Shown: positions 32,860 to 46,866, counted from the first letter of the stretch. The stretch: DNA of 64,000 bases from Epiperipatus broadwayi (GCA_028023455.1 JAQFVV010000142.1:1016441-1080440); one strand, 5' to 3'. Program-made: numbers and translations. Notes: generated from the letters alone by a model not told the origin.

Positions 32860-35800
32860 TGGGTCCTAACTAGCATTAATTGACCCCAATAAATGTATAG
32901 TTTTGTCAATCCTATATTAATATTTTGATAAAAGTAAACTTAATATATAATTTACAATAAAATTTTGTAAATTATTTTTTTATCAATTAAAGAACTTTAT
33001 TTTAAACATACTTTCCTGCAAACAAAATATTATATTATATTAAATGATGCATATTTAAATATGCTATATAAAACTTTGTATAATATTTTTGACTTTGTGA
33101 GATTTATAATATTTCTTCATTAGAAATTAAATTGCTTATGTAAAATTTTAGGGAAAACATAGATTGAATAGGCAGACAAGATTTAAATTTATCACATCTT
33201 GCCTTATCTTAGATAATGATTTTATAGAAGAAAATGGACTTGGGGATGAAGTAAATCCTGAAAAAAACTATTGAGGTAGTTAAATATTTTATTAGACATG
33301 AGTTTATGTTATTCAAATATAGTGATAGATATAAATAGAAGAATCTAAAAGTAGACACATTTTTTCAGATGGGCACTAAATTATTTCTCAGAATGTATTG
33401 GAAATCTTCAATCCTTTGATTGATGCAATTAAATTTATTAAAGATAAATTAAATTTTGTTGATAAGAGCAAGTTCAAGCATAACTTCAAGGATTTTCACA
33501 CTAGATGTGAGGAATTTCAAAAAATATTCCATGAAAAAATAAAGAATTTTCAAAGCCAATGCTGACTGAACAAGAAATGAATAGTAGCTTAAAACAAAAG
33601 TATAATTTCAGAGTTAAATTGTTAATGTTATATCAGAAAGGTTATAATTATTTAGAGTATCTGGAAGTATAGAGAGAAAGAAAGGATAACTTGAATAATA
33701 AAGAATATCAGAGAAAAGAACATGCCATGAACTTAAATAATAATGACAAAGAATAGCTATTTTTAAAAAAATAACTGAAATTCACATGGTTTTTCTATTA
33801 AATATGTAGTAGAATACATGAGTTTTTACTCTAAGCTAATAAACATCACATGATCACTATTTCTTATTTCTTAGTGATGTTCTAAAGAGGTTTGCCTGTT
33901 TTAGTTTCTACTCTAAGAAATTTCTTTGATTGCAGATAAATGAACACCTTTATGCAGACATACATTTAGAATTAATGAATAAAATGAAAGAGAACAAAGG
34001 ATGTATAAATATATTATATTTTAATAATAATGGTTGCAGTGTAGTGACATGGGGTAGTCAATATATCACTTCTAATTTATGATATTCAACATAGAAGTAG
34101 TATATTCCAGACAATATTTATATATTTTCAAGAGATTATCATATGCATGTGATGTCCAATTACATGTAGAGTCATTGTTTGCTACTATAGTTTGTACAGA
34201 TGTCCGACATTTAATTCAACACAAAATAATTTTTCACAGAATATCTGGAAAATTTCTGAATAGTGGAAAAGATGTTGCAAAACATAAAATTGATTTGCAA
34301 TAAGAAAAGCCTCATAAAGTTGTCACAATAATAAATGATAAGAAGGTGATACTCTCCATTCCTTCAAACCATAAAAAATGCTATAAATTGAAGAGATTAA
34401 TATATTAGAACATATGGTAAATTGAAAATGACTAAAGATCATCAAAGTACATGAAGAAATATTTTTCCATGCCATTCAATAAATAATAATCATCAAGCAA
34501 ATGTTACGGGTATAATCCATAACAGTAAGGGACTAGAGCAGTTGTCTTCCTATAGTGATAAAAATGTCAGTATTTTTGACATTTTCACATTCTTATAATA
34601 ATAAATACCTGCACAGGTGTAGAAGTTGATAAGATAAGATTATGGTGAAAGATGTAAATTATTATGGATCTAGTGGTGGATATATAGTCTCCAATAAAGA
34701 GTATCACCTCATCTTCCCTCTGTTATCAAGAAGCTATCTTCCTCTAAATGTAAATAAATTGAATATATTATATTGTTGCTGATTTACTTAGTATATGTCC
34801 AATTATATTAAAACATCAACAACCAAGTAGGGATGATTTATATGCAAGACTTATTTTATAAATAGTTGCTAGACTTACAGAGGTTACATTATATTATTAA
34901 AACACTGACAGGTATAAAGAATTCACAATGCTAAAATTTCAAGGTCCATGATTTTGTCAGGAACTTATAAAATGCCAAACAAATTAAAATTATATTGAAT
35001 GAAATTAATTAAACAGAGTATCCTTTCAATATGTGTGCATAATAATCTTGGCTATATTCTGCAGCACATTTGTGTTGTTTTTTTTTATGGCAGATAAGCA
35101 AATCTTGTCTATTTTAGCAAGTGGCAAATAAGTGTTATGAATTTATTTAATTATAATCAATAACTGTTATTATTTTTTTTTTTGCAGAGAGGGTAATTAT
35201 ATAAAATTTAGAAATGATAGATCTTTATTTTTTTTTTTCAAAAAAATTTCAAGTGATGTTTGTAAAATTTAGTTCATAGTTAAGATAATGGAAATTAACT
35301 TAAAAAAAAATTAACAAAGCTGGAGATTAATATAAGTACAGGTTAATGGTCTATATTTATATACATAAAAAAAATTAAATTAAAAATAATTAAGAAAATA
35401 ATAGTAAAGCTACACTATATTGGAATGATTATAAAATTTAATAAAATATTATTTATAAGCATTGCTTTTAACCACTGTAAGATTATATAAATAAAATTTA
35501 TAAGTTAATAGTTTATGCATACCATTTACATGATGATGCAATGTACAAGTTTTTCTTGCTTATTGCATTGATGGTATTTACAATAAACCATGTCTCTTTT
35601 CAACTATTGCACTCATGTGCAAATGGCTGCAATATTAAAAGGATAGAAATTGTGGCCATACTACATTTCATGTTCTAAACATATGGATTTAATATTATGT
35701 CTGTTTTAGCACATTTATATATGTTGTGCTAAACTTGTAGCATAATTGGCATGAGACTTACTGCAATAAATTGCACTACATATTGGTTCATTACATTTAA

Positions 35801-36140
35801 TTTTATAAACTATTTGGAGAGCTCAGTTTGGAGATAATTTATTTTTAGTAATATTCAAAATTTGATTAAGATATATGAGAGGTTCTAAAACTAATATTGA
35901 AATCATTTGAACAGATTGTTTTCATCCTTTTAGATATATGTGGTACAAAATAAAGACTTATCCATGAATTAATATTGTTAGTAATGTTCCTAATATTTAA
36001 AGATGAATAGAATTTTTTAAGAGTTTTATTTAATGTATTAATATTATATCCTGAATCTACAAAGGTTTCGAAATAGTTTATAAAATTAAATGTAGTGAAC
36101 TAACATGTAATATAATTTATTATGTTCAGTCTTATGCCAA
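32860..36140. other. AT-rich DNA; no gene recognised
   Basis: A short open stretch near 33,440-33,570 (plus strand, KFIKDKLNFVDKSKF, then HNFKDFHTRCEEFQ) has coding-like composition but no recognised domain. The frame at 34,079-34,303 is likewise unrecognised. Nothing else can be supported. Confidence 0.4.
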
Positions 36141-36149
36141 CTGCACTAC

Positions 36150-36156
36150 AAGATTA

Positions 36157-36190
<34 letters not shown>

Positions 36191-36194
36191 TAAT

Positions 36195-36241
<47 letters not shown>
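36150..36241. repeat. (AT)n-cored palindrome plus (AT)n run
   Basis: AAGATTAGCATATAT (36,150) and ATATATGCTAATCTT (36,182-36,197) are reverse complements flanking an (AT)n core; a further (AT)n run goes on to 36,241. Confidence 0.85.
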
Positions 36242-36244
<3 letters not shown>

Positions 36245-36318
36245 AATATCCAAAACAATACAATAATTAATACAGGAAAAAATATTTTAAAAAACAAATA
36301 TATACCACAATTTAATAG

Positions 36319-36356
36319 AAGTACTTTCAACTATCTATGTAGTTGTTATCAACTAG
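36319..36356 (-). ncRNA. Hammerhead-like hairpin at PLE 3' end (candidate)
   Basis: On the minus strand TTGATAA is followed by C and a stem AACTA/TAGTT with loop CATAGA, then GAAA. The core is two bases from CUGANGA; stem II and GAAA are intact. It lies about 60 bp downstream of the stop of the PLE C-terminus on the same strand, the same relation as at 8.36 kb. Confidence 0.35.
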
Positions 36357-36415
36357 ATTCGAATTGTATTACAAAAAACTGTTACAAATGTAAACAAAAG
36401 GTAATACATCATACA

Positions 36416-36600
36416 TCAATTGTCCCACAATTCATTAATTTTTATATTGGCAGCCTGTCTATTTATCAAAGGTTGCTTTTCACTTTTTATTAATATAGCT
36501 TCTTTAATTTTGCATTTATTATTATTTCTTTCAATACACAAAATCTTAACTTTATTAAAATCAAAATCAAATTTTATTATAATTGAAATACAGACATTGA
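36416..36600 (-). pseudogene. Penelope-like element C-terminus, second family
   Basis: The minus-strand frame reads KFDFDFNKVKILCIE, then CKIKEAILIKSEKQPLINRQ and KINELWDN before the stop at 36,416. The FD---VKIL--E and KIKEAI-I----PLINRQ----LNELWDN blocks are the usual end of the GIY-YIG endonuclease domain in Penelope-like elements. Its sequence differs clearly from the 61-64 kb PLE, so it is another family. The frame is open upstream to a (TA)n tract at 36,607, where the copy is cut. Confidence 0.75.
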
Positions 36601-37092
36601 TTACTTATATATATATATATATTATAACGGTCAGGGAGATGATGATCGAAACTTAGTCTTACCGTAAATGCACTACAAGGGCGCCATCTAGGCATTTGAA
36701 CCTAGAAAATTTATAGAGTAGGCAGATACGCGCTGTTAAACTTTTACATATGTATTTTTCTCTGACCATTAGCCCAAGTAACTAGTTCAGTGGAGATGCA
36801 GAGATAATAATATATAAACTGTTTAATTTATATCTTAAATATAAAAAAAAATAACAGCTACTGCCAGTAATTAACACACAAACAACATTTATTTATGCAC
36901 ATATATAATCATTGTAAAATTTGAGGAATAACATTTATTATTTTAGATTTTAATATTCTTTAATTTAAATTATTATTTTAAAATTTTAAATCATCCACAC
37001 AGATGAATTTTATATTTATTTTAAGATTGTCGTGTATGAATAAACTACATAGATTGCATTGGGTAAAGAAAATGTTCTATCCCTTATTTAAC

Positions 37093-37259
37093 CTTAGGCC
37101 AAAAGTTCGCAGCCAAACCAACGTCGATCCATCTGATATATCAATGTATTCAATGCAGTATGAATACAACAGCACAAATATCATACTGTCAGGAATGTAT
37201 ATCTGAACAGTATGGTTAAAAGAAGAAATTGTTTCTTGCCCAGAACAGGAATGTAACAT
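37093..37259 (-). CDS. Candidate internal exon, weak BTB/POZ-like pattern
   Basis: On the minus strand a strong acceptor (TTTTTTTTTGCCCAACAG) precedes a 167-nt open exon that ends AAG|GTTAAA. It starts in phase 0 and ends after 55 codons plus 2. The peptide includes FNHTVQIYIPDSMIFVLLYS, then YIDISDGSTLVWLRTFGL. The pattern V-I-PDS-(F)-LL-Y-Y-(D/E)YIDIS----LV-LRTFGL recalls the second half of a BTB domain (protein-interaction domain), but the match is weak and from memory of the family pattern only. It could belong with the first exon at 38.1 kb on the same strand; direct joining would break the frame, so at least one more exon would be needed. Confidence 0.35.
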
Positions 37260-38106
37260 CTGTTGGGCAAAAAAAAACAATAAAAAAGAAAGCTCCATAG
37301 GAAGGGACTGCATTTTCATCTTACTACTCCTTCCATAGACTGAACCGGGTGTGTGCGACATGTACAGTGATTCTGCACATAGCGAACCTCATACTACATC
37401 TACTAATTACACCAATATATCCAATCCATTGACCCAATTTAACTATGAAACAAATAACCTAAGATTACCCTTCCCTAATTAATTAATATAACTTTACAAA
37501 TCTATATAGCCATTCATGCCTGACTTAAATTTAACATTTATATAATTTCACACAGATGGATTTATAAAAGTTTGTTTTATAATGTTGAGTATAGATCGGC
37601 TACACAGATTACATGGTCAAAAACATCTCAAAATAAACATAAATGATCAAAATATAAAGTCATTGATGGAATTGCTAAGGAAAATTCACAAGAAACCCAA
37701 TGACATTCATCATAAGATGCCGCATTGACACCAATAACTTAAAAGACATCTGAATAAATACATTTTAGATACTCACCATAAGGTATCATTATTTATCGGA
37801 TGTATATATATTTTAATCAAATATGAAAACAAAAACATAATTAACCGATAACAAATCCATGCAAGCATCTATATCCAACTTAAATTTAATGCATTTAAAA
37901 TTTAAACAATAAATATTAATTCAAATAAAAAATTAAAAAAAAAATGGAAATGATTTTTTTAGCAAACAAATATGTAAAAATTAAACATTTATAATTAATT
38001 TGAAACATAAGTCAGATAAGAGTTCCTTTTTAAAATTTAAATTAGCTGATCAAATCTTTAAAGTTCTTAATTACTTGTAGTAAAAATTTTTCTATTTATA
38101 TCTTAC

Positions 38107-38216
38107 AGTAGAAGAGTCCGGATTCCGGGTGTCAATTCCTGCGACATCTCTATTTGAAGTCTGGTCTGTTGTTCTGGAGGAGGCCTTAGCTGGTTCATTC
38201 CTGGTATTTCAGTCAT
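38107..38216 (-). CDS. Candidate first coding exon of an unidentified host gene
   Basis: The minus-strand frame from the ATG at 38,216 gives MTEIPGMNQLRPPPEQQTRL, then QIEMSQELTPGIRTLL (36 codons plus 2 bases) and meets CTACT|GTAAGA, a near-consensus donor with GT at 38,106-38,105. A minimal upstream ATG-AAA-TGA overlaps the start. The stretch is distinctly richer in G+C than its surroundings. No signal peptide or domain is seen. The promoter sits about 100 bp upstream (separate entry). An in-frame methionine at codon 7 is an alternative start. I do not recognise the protein. Exon 2 is not identified; the candidate at 37.1 kb has an incompatible phase for direct joining. Confidence 0.5.
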
Positions 38217-38292
38217 TTCATATTTAAATAAATGAGAGAGGGTGACAAGTGCATCTTATCATGCCTCTCACAAAATCAATTTGGAACTCAGG

Positions 38293-38410
38293 AACATTTT
38301 AATTTGAATTGTTTTCCTTTTATAATGATCCTCTGGATTCAATGAACAAGACGTCACTAATCCTAGTCTCTTTTTTGGTCCATGCTGAGGCTTGGTGTTT
38401 CCATTGGTCA
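38293..38410 (-). promoter_or_regulatory. TATA/CRE/CCAAT promoter (minus strand)
   Basis: On the minus strand a CCAAT box lies at 38,407-38,403, a CRE-like TGACGTC at 38,356-38,350 and TATAAAAGG at 38,324-38,316. Transcription would start near 38,290, about 75 bp ahead of the ATG at 38,216. The order and spacing are those of a cAMP-response type pol II promoter. The elements are read by eye; no expression evidence exists here. Confidence 0.5.
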
Positions 38411-38628
38411 AGCTAATGCTTTTGTTCTCTTATCTATATCTTTCAACTGACATTTTTTCTATAAGAGCCCCAAAGACTAGTTTGCTTTTCAATTAATTTA
38501 TAAAACAATCATTTCCATTTACAAAAATATTTTATCTTTTTCTTATACTTTTTTCTAAAAAAGTACATTCAAATACCTTTTTTTATTTTATTTAAAAAAG
38601 AAATAATTTTTAAAGTTTTGTATCTGTG

Positions 38629-38631
<3 letters not shown>

Positions 38632-38702
<71 letters not shown>
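38632..38702. repeat. (AT)n microsatellite
   Basis: About 35 uninterrupted AT units. Confidence 0.95.
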
Positions 38703-38704
<2 letters not shown>

Positions 38705-38813
38705 AACAACTCTTTAATTTTTTTTTTAGCTTTTAGTTTTTAATAAATTTAGTTTTATTTGTGAACTTAAAGTTTTTATTTTAAATTAATGTAATGGCAT
38801 ATTTATATACCAT

Positions 38814-38815
<2 letters not shown>

Positions 38816-38863
<48 letters not shown>
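38816..38863. repeat. (TA)n microsatellite bordering a PLE fragment
   Basis: About 23 TA units directly precede the open frame of the PLE C-terminus at 38,866. Confidence 0.9.
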
Positions 38864-38865
<2 letters not shown>

Positions 38866-39057
38866 TCTAAAACAGATCCTAATTTGAAATCTATATTTTT
38901 AGAACATGAAATGAAGTCTAGCTACAATTTTGATCCTCTTAATATTAAAGTCATTTGCACTGAGCACAATGATCAAAAAACGAAATACAAAGAGACACAG
39001 TTTATTGCAAATAACATCAATGCAATAGACAAGAAAGTCTTGTGTATTGCATTATAA
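38866..39057 (+). pseudogene. Penelope-like element C-terminus, third family (probable)
   Basis: The plus-strand frame reads SKTDPNLKSIFLEHEMKSSY, then NFDPLNIKVICTEHNDQKTK and YKETQFIANNINAIDKKV, ending at 39,057. The NFD--NIKVICTEH---K-KYKE---I---NAI-KK pattern parallels the end of the PLE endonuclease domain (compare FDFNKVKILCIE---KCKIKEAI at 36.5 kb). The copy is cut on its 5' side by a (TA)n tract, again as at 36.6 kb. I see no catalytic GIY-YIG part. Identification rests on the C-terminal pattern only. Confidence 0.5.
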
Positions 39058-39179
39058 TGTAAATGATATATATAATTATTAACTTATAAATTCTCTTTAT
39101 ACAAACTTAAGTAGTTCTATGAATATGACCAACCTGGTTGAAATCAATGCTCAGAAATAATATTTTATTAAATTTATAA

Positions 39180-39785
39180 TCTTTCCTGAATAGCTAGCTA
39201 TCTTTACTATTATTATTTATATTCAAATTAAGGAAAGAAGTATTTTATTGAATTATAAAAACAATTAATATATTATTTTTTTTAAAAAAATAATTATACA
39301 AATGTATATACAAATATTTAATTACATAAACAAATAGAATAAAACATTACTATTATTTTTTATACTCAAATTATTTCAAAATATGTATTTTATTTACCTA
39401 AACATATATATGCATATACAAACATATCATTACATACACAAATAAAATAAAATTTACAATTATTTTTTAATATTCAAATTAAAAAAAAGTATTCTATTGA
39501 GTTATAAAAAGAATTAAAATATTATTTTTAAATGATCTAGTATAAATATTTTGGGAGCTATAGTTTAGATTCATTGGGAGACCTGATTTGTTCTATTGCT
39601 ATGTTTATTTTAATGACATATCAATAATTTTACCATAGTAAATAAAGAGCTTCAGATTGCTAAAATTATTTTTTAAATTATTTTGGGCTTATTTCAAAAT
39701 GCACTTTATTTACATACACACATGTATGCACACACAAACATTTAATTACATAAACAAGTAGAAAAAAATGTAGATTTAGTAAAAT
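39180..39785. repeat. Degenerate tandem units, about 170-200 bp
   Basis: Units share ATT-ATATTCAAATTA..AAGTATT-TATTGA-TTATAAAAA-AATTAA-ATATTATTTTT and the block TATTTAC-TACACA--TATGCA-A-ACAAACAT-T-ATTACATA-ACAAATA. They recur near 39,200, 39,370, 39,460 and 39,700 with heavy divergence. Confidence 0.5.
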
Positions 39786-39944
39786 AATAGTAACAAGTGT
39801 ATGGTGCATAAATGCAAAATTGTCTTCTTATTTTTAAAGATAAACTTTGTTAAATGCTTTCATTTGTTATTTTGTAAGTTTGTTTGCAAACCGTTGCCAT
39901 CACTTTTATTATTTAAGTTAAAATACAATTTTAAAATCAAGTTT

Positions 39945-40390
39945 AATAGATTTCAATTCAATAAAATTGATTCAAATTTGGCATATAAGTAAGAAATACT
40001 AGGTAAATCAACATAGGATTCTAATATTTTAGGTAAGTGATCTAGTTTCTTAAATATCAAACACAGGGTAGGAAAATTTTGAATATTTTGATATCATATT
40101 TAAAACATGTTCTTAGAACTTTCATATATTTTAAGTAAGGATCACAAGAGGACAGTATATAGATTTTTTGCTTTCAATTTATTATATATTTTATAATTGA
40201 ATCTCAATAGATTTAAATGCAATAAAATTTGTTGAAATTTTATATATATTTTTAAATTTTCTACCAAAGTGATAGGTGATCTAGTATTTTCTTAGATATA
40301 AAATAGTAAGAGGGGAAGTTTTGAATATTTTAATATCAATTTTCAAAATTGTTCTTAGAAATTCAAAGTTTTAAGTAATGTTTGTGATTT
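39945..40390. repeat. Tandem duplication of a sequence of about 220-240 bp
   Basis: 39,945-40,150 and 40,195-40,385 share AATAGATTT-AAT-CAATAAAATT, then GTGATCTAGT-TTCTTA-ATAT, then TTTTGAATATTTT-ATATCA, then TGTTCTTAGAA-TT. Divergence is considerable, so it is old. Confidence 0.65.
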
Positions 40391-40556
40391 GCTTGATTTC
40401 ATTTAAGTTAAAATAGATAGTCCACAATATAGTTTTGTTAAGCTTTTTTTAATAAAAATTTTTTTTCAAATGAAAAGAAAAAAATATTAAACAATTTTCA
40501 ACAGAAAAGTTAGTTAGTTAATGTTTAATTATATATATATATAATTATGTGCACAT

Positions 40557-40642
40557 ACTAAATATGATATATATATTTCATGTCAATTTAAAATATATCA
40601 TATATACTAAATATGATATATATATTTCATGTCAATTTAAAA
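40557..40642. repeat. Tandem duplication, 38-bp unit at 48-bp spacing
   Basis: TACTAAATATGATATATATA through TTCATGTCAATTTAAAA occurs twice without change, separated by TATATCATATA. Confidence 0.9.
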
Positions 40643-41469
40643 GGTAATATAGTTTTACATTTTTATTTACTGTGCCAATATTAAAAAGTTAAAAATAAAT
40701 GAGCTATTTTTATATTGAATGCTTTATTTATAGTGCAATAAAAATTAAAAAATGTTTTTCCAACAGCATTTGGGGTGTTTAGATTTAACTTGATATAAAT
40801 TAACTAACTTGATTCCTATTTTTAATAACAAAAAATTGATTTAATTAATTTCTGGATTCTCTATGCTTTTATTTTAAGTTAAATTAAAAAACTTCAATGA
40901 TACTAGAGAAAACAATTTTTTTTCTTTAGAGCATGATAAATAAAAGCATTTAGTATAAAAAAAAAACAAATTTATCTCTATTATTTTTAGTTAAAAGTTT
41001 TATTTTGAAATCATATTATATAAATATGAATGAAGTGGACAGAATGTTATTGTGAATGAATTAGGTGCATAATGAAATATCATATTTGTCTGTGTGTGGG
41101 ATAAAACCATAGTCAGTCATTTTAAAATTACATAAAAATTTAGAGAGTTTAAATAATAATTATTTAGGGAAATTATTTATTTATTTAAATCAATCTATTT
41201 TTAAATGTTGTTCTAAAATTTCAGTGATTTTGATTGCTTTTGTGACATATGTATGGGGATATAACTAGGGGTTATAAAATTAGGTCAATTTTCTTAAGAA
41301 TATTAATTTTCCATTCTGTCATCCTTTCATTATCTCATGTTTTTGGTGAATAAAATGAATAAATAAATAACACTTTTAGAAGGAGCCATCATTACCTTTA
41401 ACCATTCCTTCATTATGTAATATCTGGGAGAAACTTTTTATCTAAGAATTTTTGTATGTAATTGAAATA

Positions 41470-43500
<2,031 letters not shown>

Positions 43501-43505
43501 GCAAC

Positions 43506-43533
43506 TTATATATATATATATATATATATAATA

Positions 43534-43586
<53 letters not shown>
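43506..43586. repeat. (AT)n with internal AATATTTAATA
   Basis: Two (AT)n runs interrupted by AATATTTAAT. The right end TATTAAATA makes an imperfect inverted repeat with the interruption. Confidence 0.85.
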
Positions 43587-43589
<3 letters not shown>

Positions 43590-43599
43590 TACAAGTGTA

Positions 43600-46500
43600 T
43601 ATATATTGTAATGTCTAACCACTTCTTTTATTTCAGCTTTTTCAAGTAAAACTATTTTAAAAGAAAACAAAAATAATATTGCAACTAGCTAGAAGTTAAT
43701 GTAAATTAAGATTTTTAAACTGTCTTCCCTTTTAGTTTATTTAAACTATACTATTATCTTCTTGCAGTTGAGTCAACCGGTTTAAAACTTCAGAACCTGG
43801 AATTTAAAAAAAAATAGTATTCAATTCTCTCGTTTGGTTCTTTCATAATTATATGATTTGACATTTTGCAGAAACATATTTATTTTCTTTACATTGTCCT
43901 AGAGTCCATTTCGCCATTGATAATACTTACATATTATACTTTGCATATAATTCTTTTATACAACCTAAATCAATTTGTAAATATTTCATTTTAAATTTCT
44001 ATTCCAGGTTGGTGGACGATCGACCTTATTTCACTTATTCTTGCCTTAAACCAATGAAAATCAGAAATATTAATATAAATTCAAAACATTGATAAAAATA
44101 ATATGAATAAATTTATTTGCTATAGAAATATAAATCAAGAACAATAAAATGAATGTAATTGTAAATAATGTCACGTCTTTGGGTATCATTTATCATGTAC
44201 AAACAATTATGAATGTGAATGAAAAAGACAATACATTCAGATTAGGGAAATGCGTTGAAATATTAAATATAATCTTAATGTTTGAAGGATATTAATATTA
44301 CTTACAATATATTATTGAAAATATATTTGCTTTTTTATAATTTTATTAACATTATTTTACCATTGCATTTATTTTGTTTATTATTATATAACTGATACAA
44401 TTATCATTCTATAAAACTTTTTTATTAACAGGTTTTCAAAAAAACTATCTCAATTATAATTCATATGACAATAATTCATTTTTAATAAAATAAAAATTGA
44501 TGCATAATTTTAAAAATTATTATCATTTAATCGATTGATGTAAGTAAAAATAAAATTATTGCTAATGGATATGAGAAATTACAGGTGTAAATTAAAAACA
44601 GAAAAATGTTTTTATTAGCTCAATGTTATATTGATTTCTAAGTAATTTTTTTAAAAAAAGTAATCAATAATTATATATATATATAATGCAAACTAAGTGG
44701 ACTAATAATTATACAGGATTGATGAAAAACATCAGCATCTCAAACATTGCAATCAATGAGAATGATCAAAATTAGCATTGCAAATAAATACTAAGCAACA
44801 AGTAAATGATAAACATGAAAACTTCAGCATCAATAAACAGAAAAATCTTCAGACATTAAAAGGGACAAATATAAAATCTAGGCTAATCATTATTTAACGA
44901 ATACACTTAATTATATCACAAAGGCAATCTTCGAGATTTCATTTGTATATTCATATTTCAATGCTAAAAAATCTAATAATATACATGTTATAAAAATTCT
45001 GGGATTATTATATCAATGCTGATCATCATCAATACTCCATCTATCAGGCACCATGAATATACCAATAATCAATAAAATAGTAATTATTACAAAGAGAAGT
45101 ATGTCATCTTAAAAAGATATCTTTACCTTTGCAATATATAAACAAATCTCTAGAAAACAATGTAATTTTCACATACACAGACTTTCAGTTACATATATTG
45201 AAGTGGTCAATCTGAGAGTCAGATTGCACTTCACAGACCACTCCAATCTCCCACTACCAAACCAAATTCAAACTCCATCCTTACGCAGATATACACACTT
45301 TATATAACATAATTTTTTTTGCTTTAGTCTTAAAAATAATCATGATGTAGACATTTATTGATATCTTAAATTAAATATCTTAAATAAATAAACAAATAAA
45401 TATTTTGTATCATTTAAAAGTTGTATATGTGCATAAAGGATATGTACATATAACATATGATGGAAGATTATTTATAAAATAATAATTACATTAATATATT
45501 GTATAATTGGTCATATATTTAAAATTATATTAAAATATTTCTTATTTTCAGTAATGGCAGTCAGAAAATCTAATGCAATTCTGCCAAAAGTTCTTGAACA
45601 CAATTAAAATAATTAGCAGGAAATCCATTATTCAAAGTTAAAAATATTATAATCAAATAGACAATGAATAATATATATTCCTTTTAATTTTTTTTTAAAA
45701 TTAACTTAACCTTTTTCTTGTTCACAATGCCTATTGACCAAGTAAATTAAAGTTCTAAACTTTTGATTGGTCAATTACAGAATCAACAGCAAAAACATAG
45801 TTGTCTTTTAGTATCATATTCATTTTAGTTTAGTTTGTAAAAAGCAAATTAATAATTTGTCAGATTATTAAAGCAAACAAAAGTTTTTTCAAAAATAAAT
45901 TTCAATTTATAATTGATAAAAATAATCTATAGTGGAAAACACAAAATGAACATTTCATAACCTATTACAAAATGCAGTCTATGTCATTGATTTCTTTTTC
46001 AATTTACTTTCCTGTAAAAGTAAATATTTTTTTCTAAAATCTGAACTATTCTTCTAAAATAATTATATTTTTTCACATATTTTATGAAAATAATAACAAA
46101 TATGTAAAAAATACTCTAAAACATACATTTTCATATTGCAAATCAAAAAAAAAAACTTAGAACTATCAAAATTGTTAACAAGCACTTCCTTGTTGAAAAT
46201 GAAAAACAGCCAATCAGCACATTAGAAAGCCAGCCTACCTTTTATCATTGTTATAGCTTTAAATTTAAATATTATTGATTTTTTTTACTTATAAAATAAT
46301 TCTAAAGATGGCAGCATTGTGCAGTACATTTTTCTCTTTAAAATGACCATAAATTTGCTATGATAACATAAAAGTTAATGGTTTTAGAGTAAATTAAAGC
46401 CACCAATGAAAATTTTCATCAAGTGCTGTTGTATGGTTAATATAATAAATTAACAAGAAACTTTTGAAAAAATTAATATATAACAATATGCAGTAAATAT

Positions 46501-46760
46501 TTATTTCTTTATAAATATCTTTTTCACCTTTTTTTAGTTATTTTTACCAAACTGATCTTTGATATTATTCATTCAGTCTATATTACATTTTATTATCTTG
46601 ACATTTTTTTTATTATAAGAAATTTTATTAATAAGAAACTGTATTTAATCAAAGTATTTATTTATAAAAATGTATAGCCAACTGCATTTGATTCTATGAT
46701 CAAACTCTTAATAATCTCATGTCTTTTAAATAACATGATGAGAATAACCTTCATAATATA
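43600..46760. other. AT-rich DNA; no gene defined
   Basis: CCAAT-type boxes and a short ATG frame near 46,210-46,350 do not amount to an exon. 45,190-45,290 is less AT-rich, with a start similar to the outer end of the large inverted repeat (ATATTGAAG--GTCA-TCTGAG), possibly another SINE-like remnant. Confidence 0.35.
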
Positions 46761-46764
46761 TATA

Positions 46765-46866
46765 TACTCTGTGGATGGCTTGTGTGACCAAGTCGAAACG
46801 TCAGTATATTGATATTAAAAGTTTTTAACACGGATGAACCCACAAAATATGTATTTTATATATATA
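46765..46866 (+). mobile_element. Penelope-like element 3' terminal fragment with hammerhead-like hairpin
   Basis: GGATGGCTTGTGTGA--AGTCGAA-CG-CAGTAT-TTGATATTAAA-GTTTT..TGTATTTTATATATATA matches, in order, the minus-strand 3' end of the PLE at 61,050-60,950. CTGTGGA (46,769-46,775) is followed by the stem GGCTTG/CAAGTC with loop TGTGAC (46,777-46,794) and GAAAC (46,795-46,799), the hammerhead arrangement with one core base changed. No coding part of the element is left. Confidence 0.6.

Noticed and set aside
34079-34303. 74-codon plus-strand frame
   Set aside because: No domain, no splice context and no repeat partner; it is likely a chance frame.
36640-36780. GC-richer stretch with ATGATGATCGAAAC and a B-box-like AGGTTCAAATGCC on the minus strand
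   Set aside because: The hammerhead core is not present, the stem would be only 3 bp, and there is no second copy to establish a SINE or LTR.
46210-46350. CCAAT/TATA-like boxes and the short frame MAALCSTFFSLK
   Set aside because: The frame ends after 12 codons without a splice donor, and the TATA match lies too close to the ATG.
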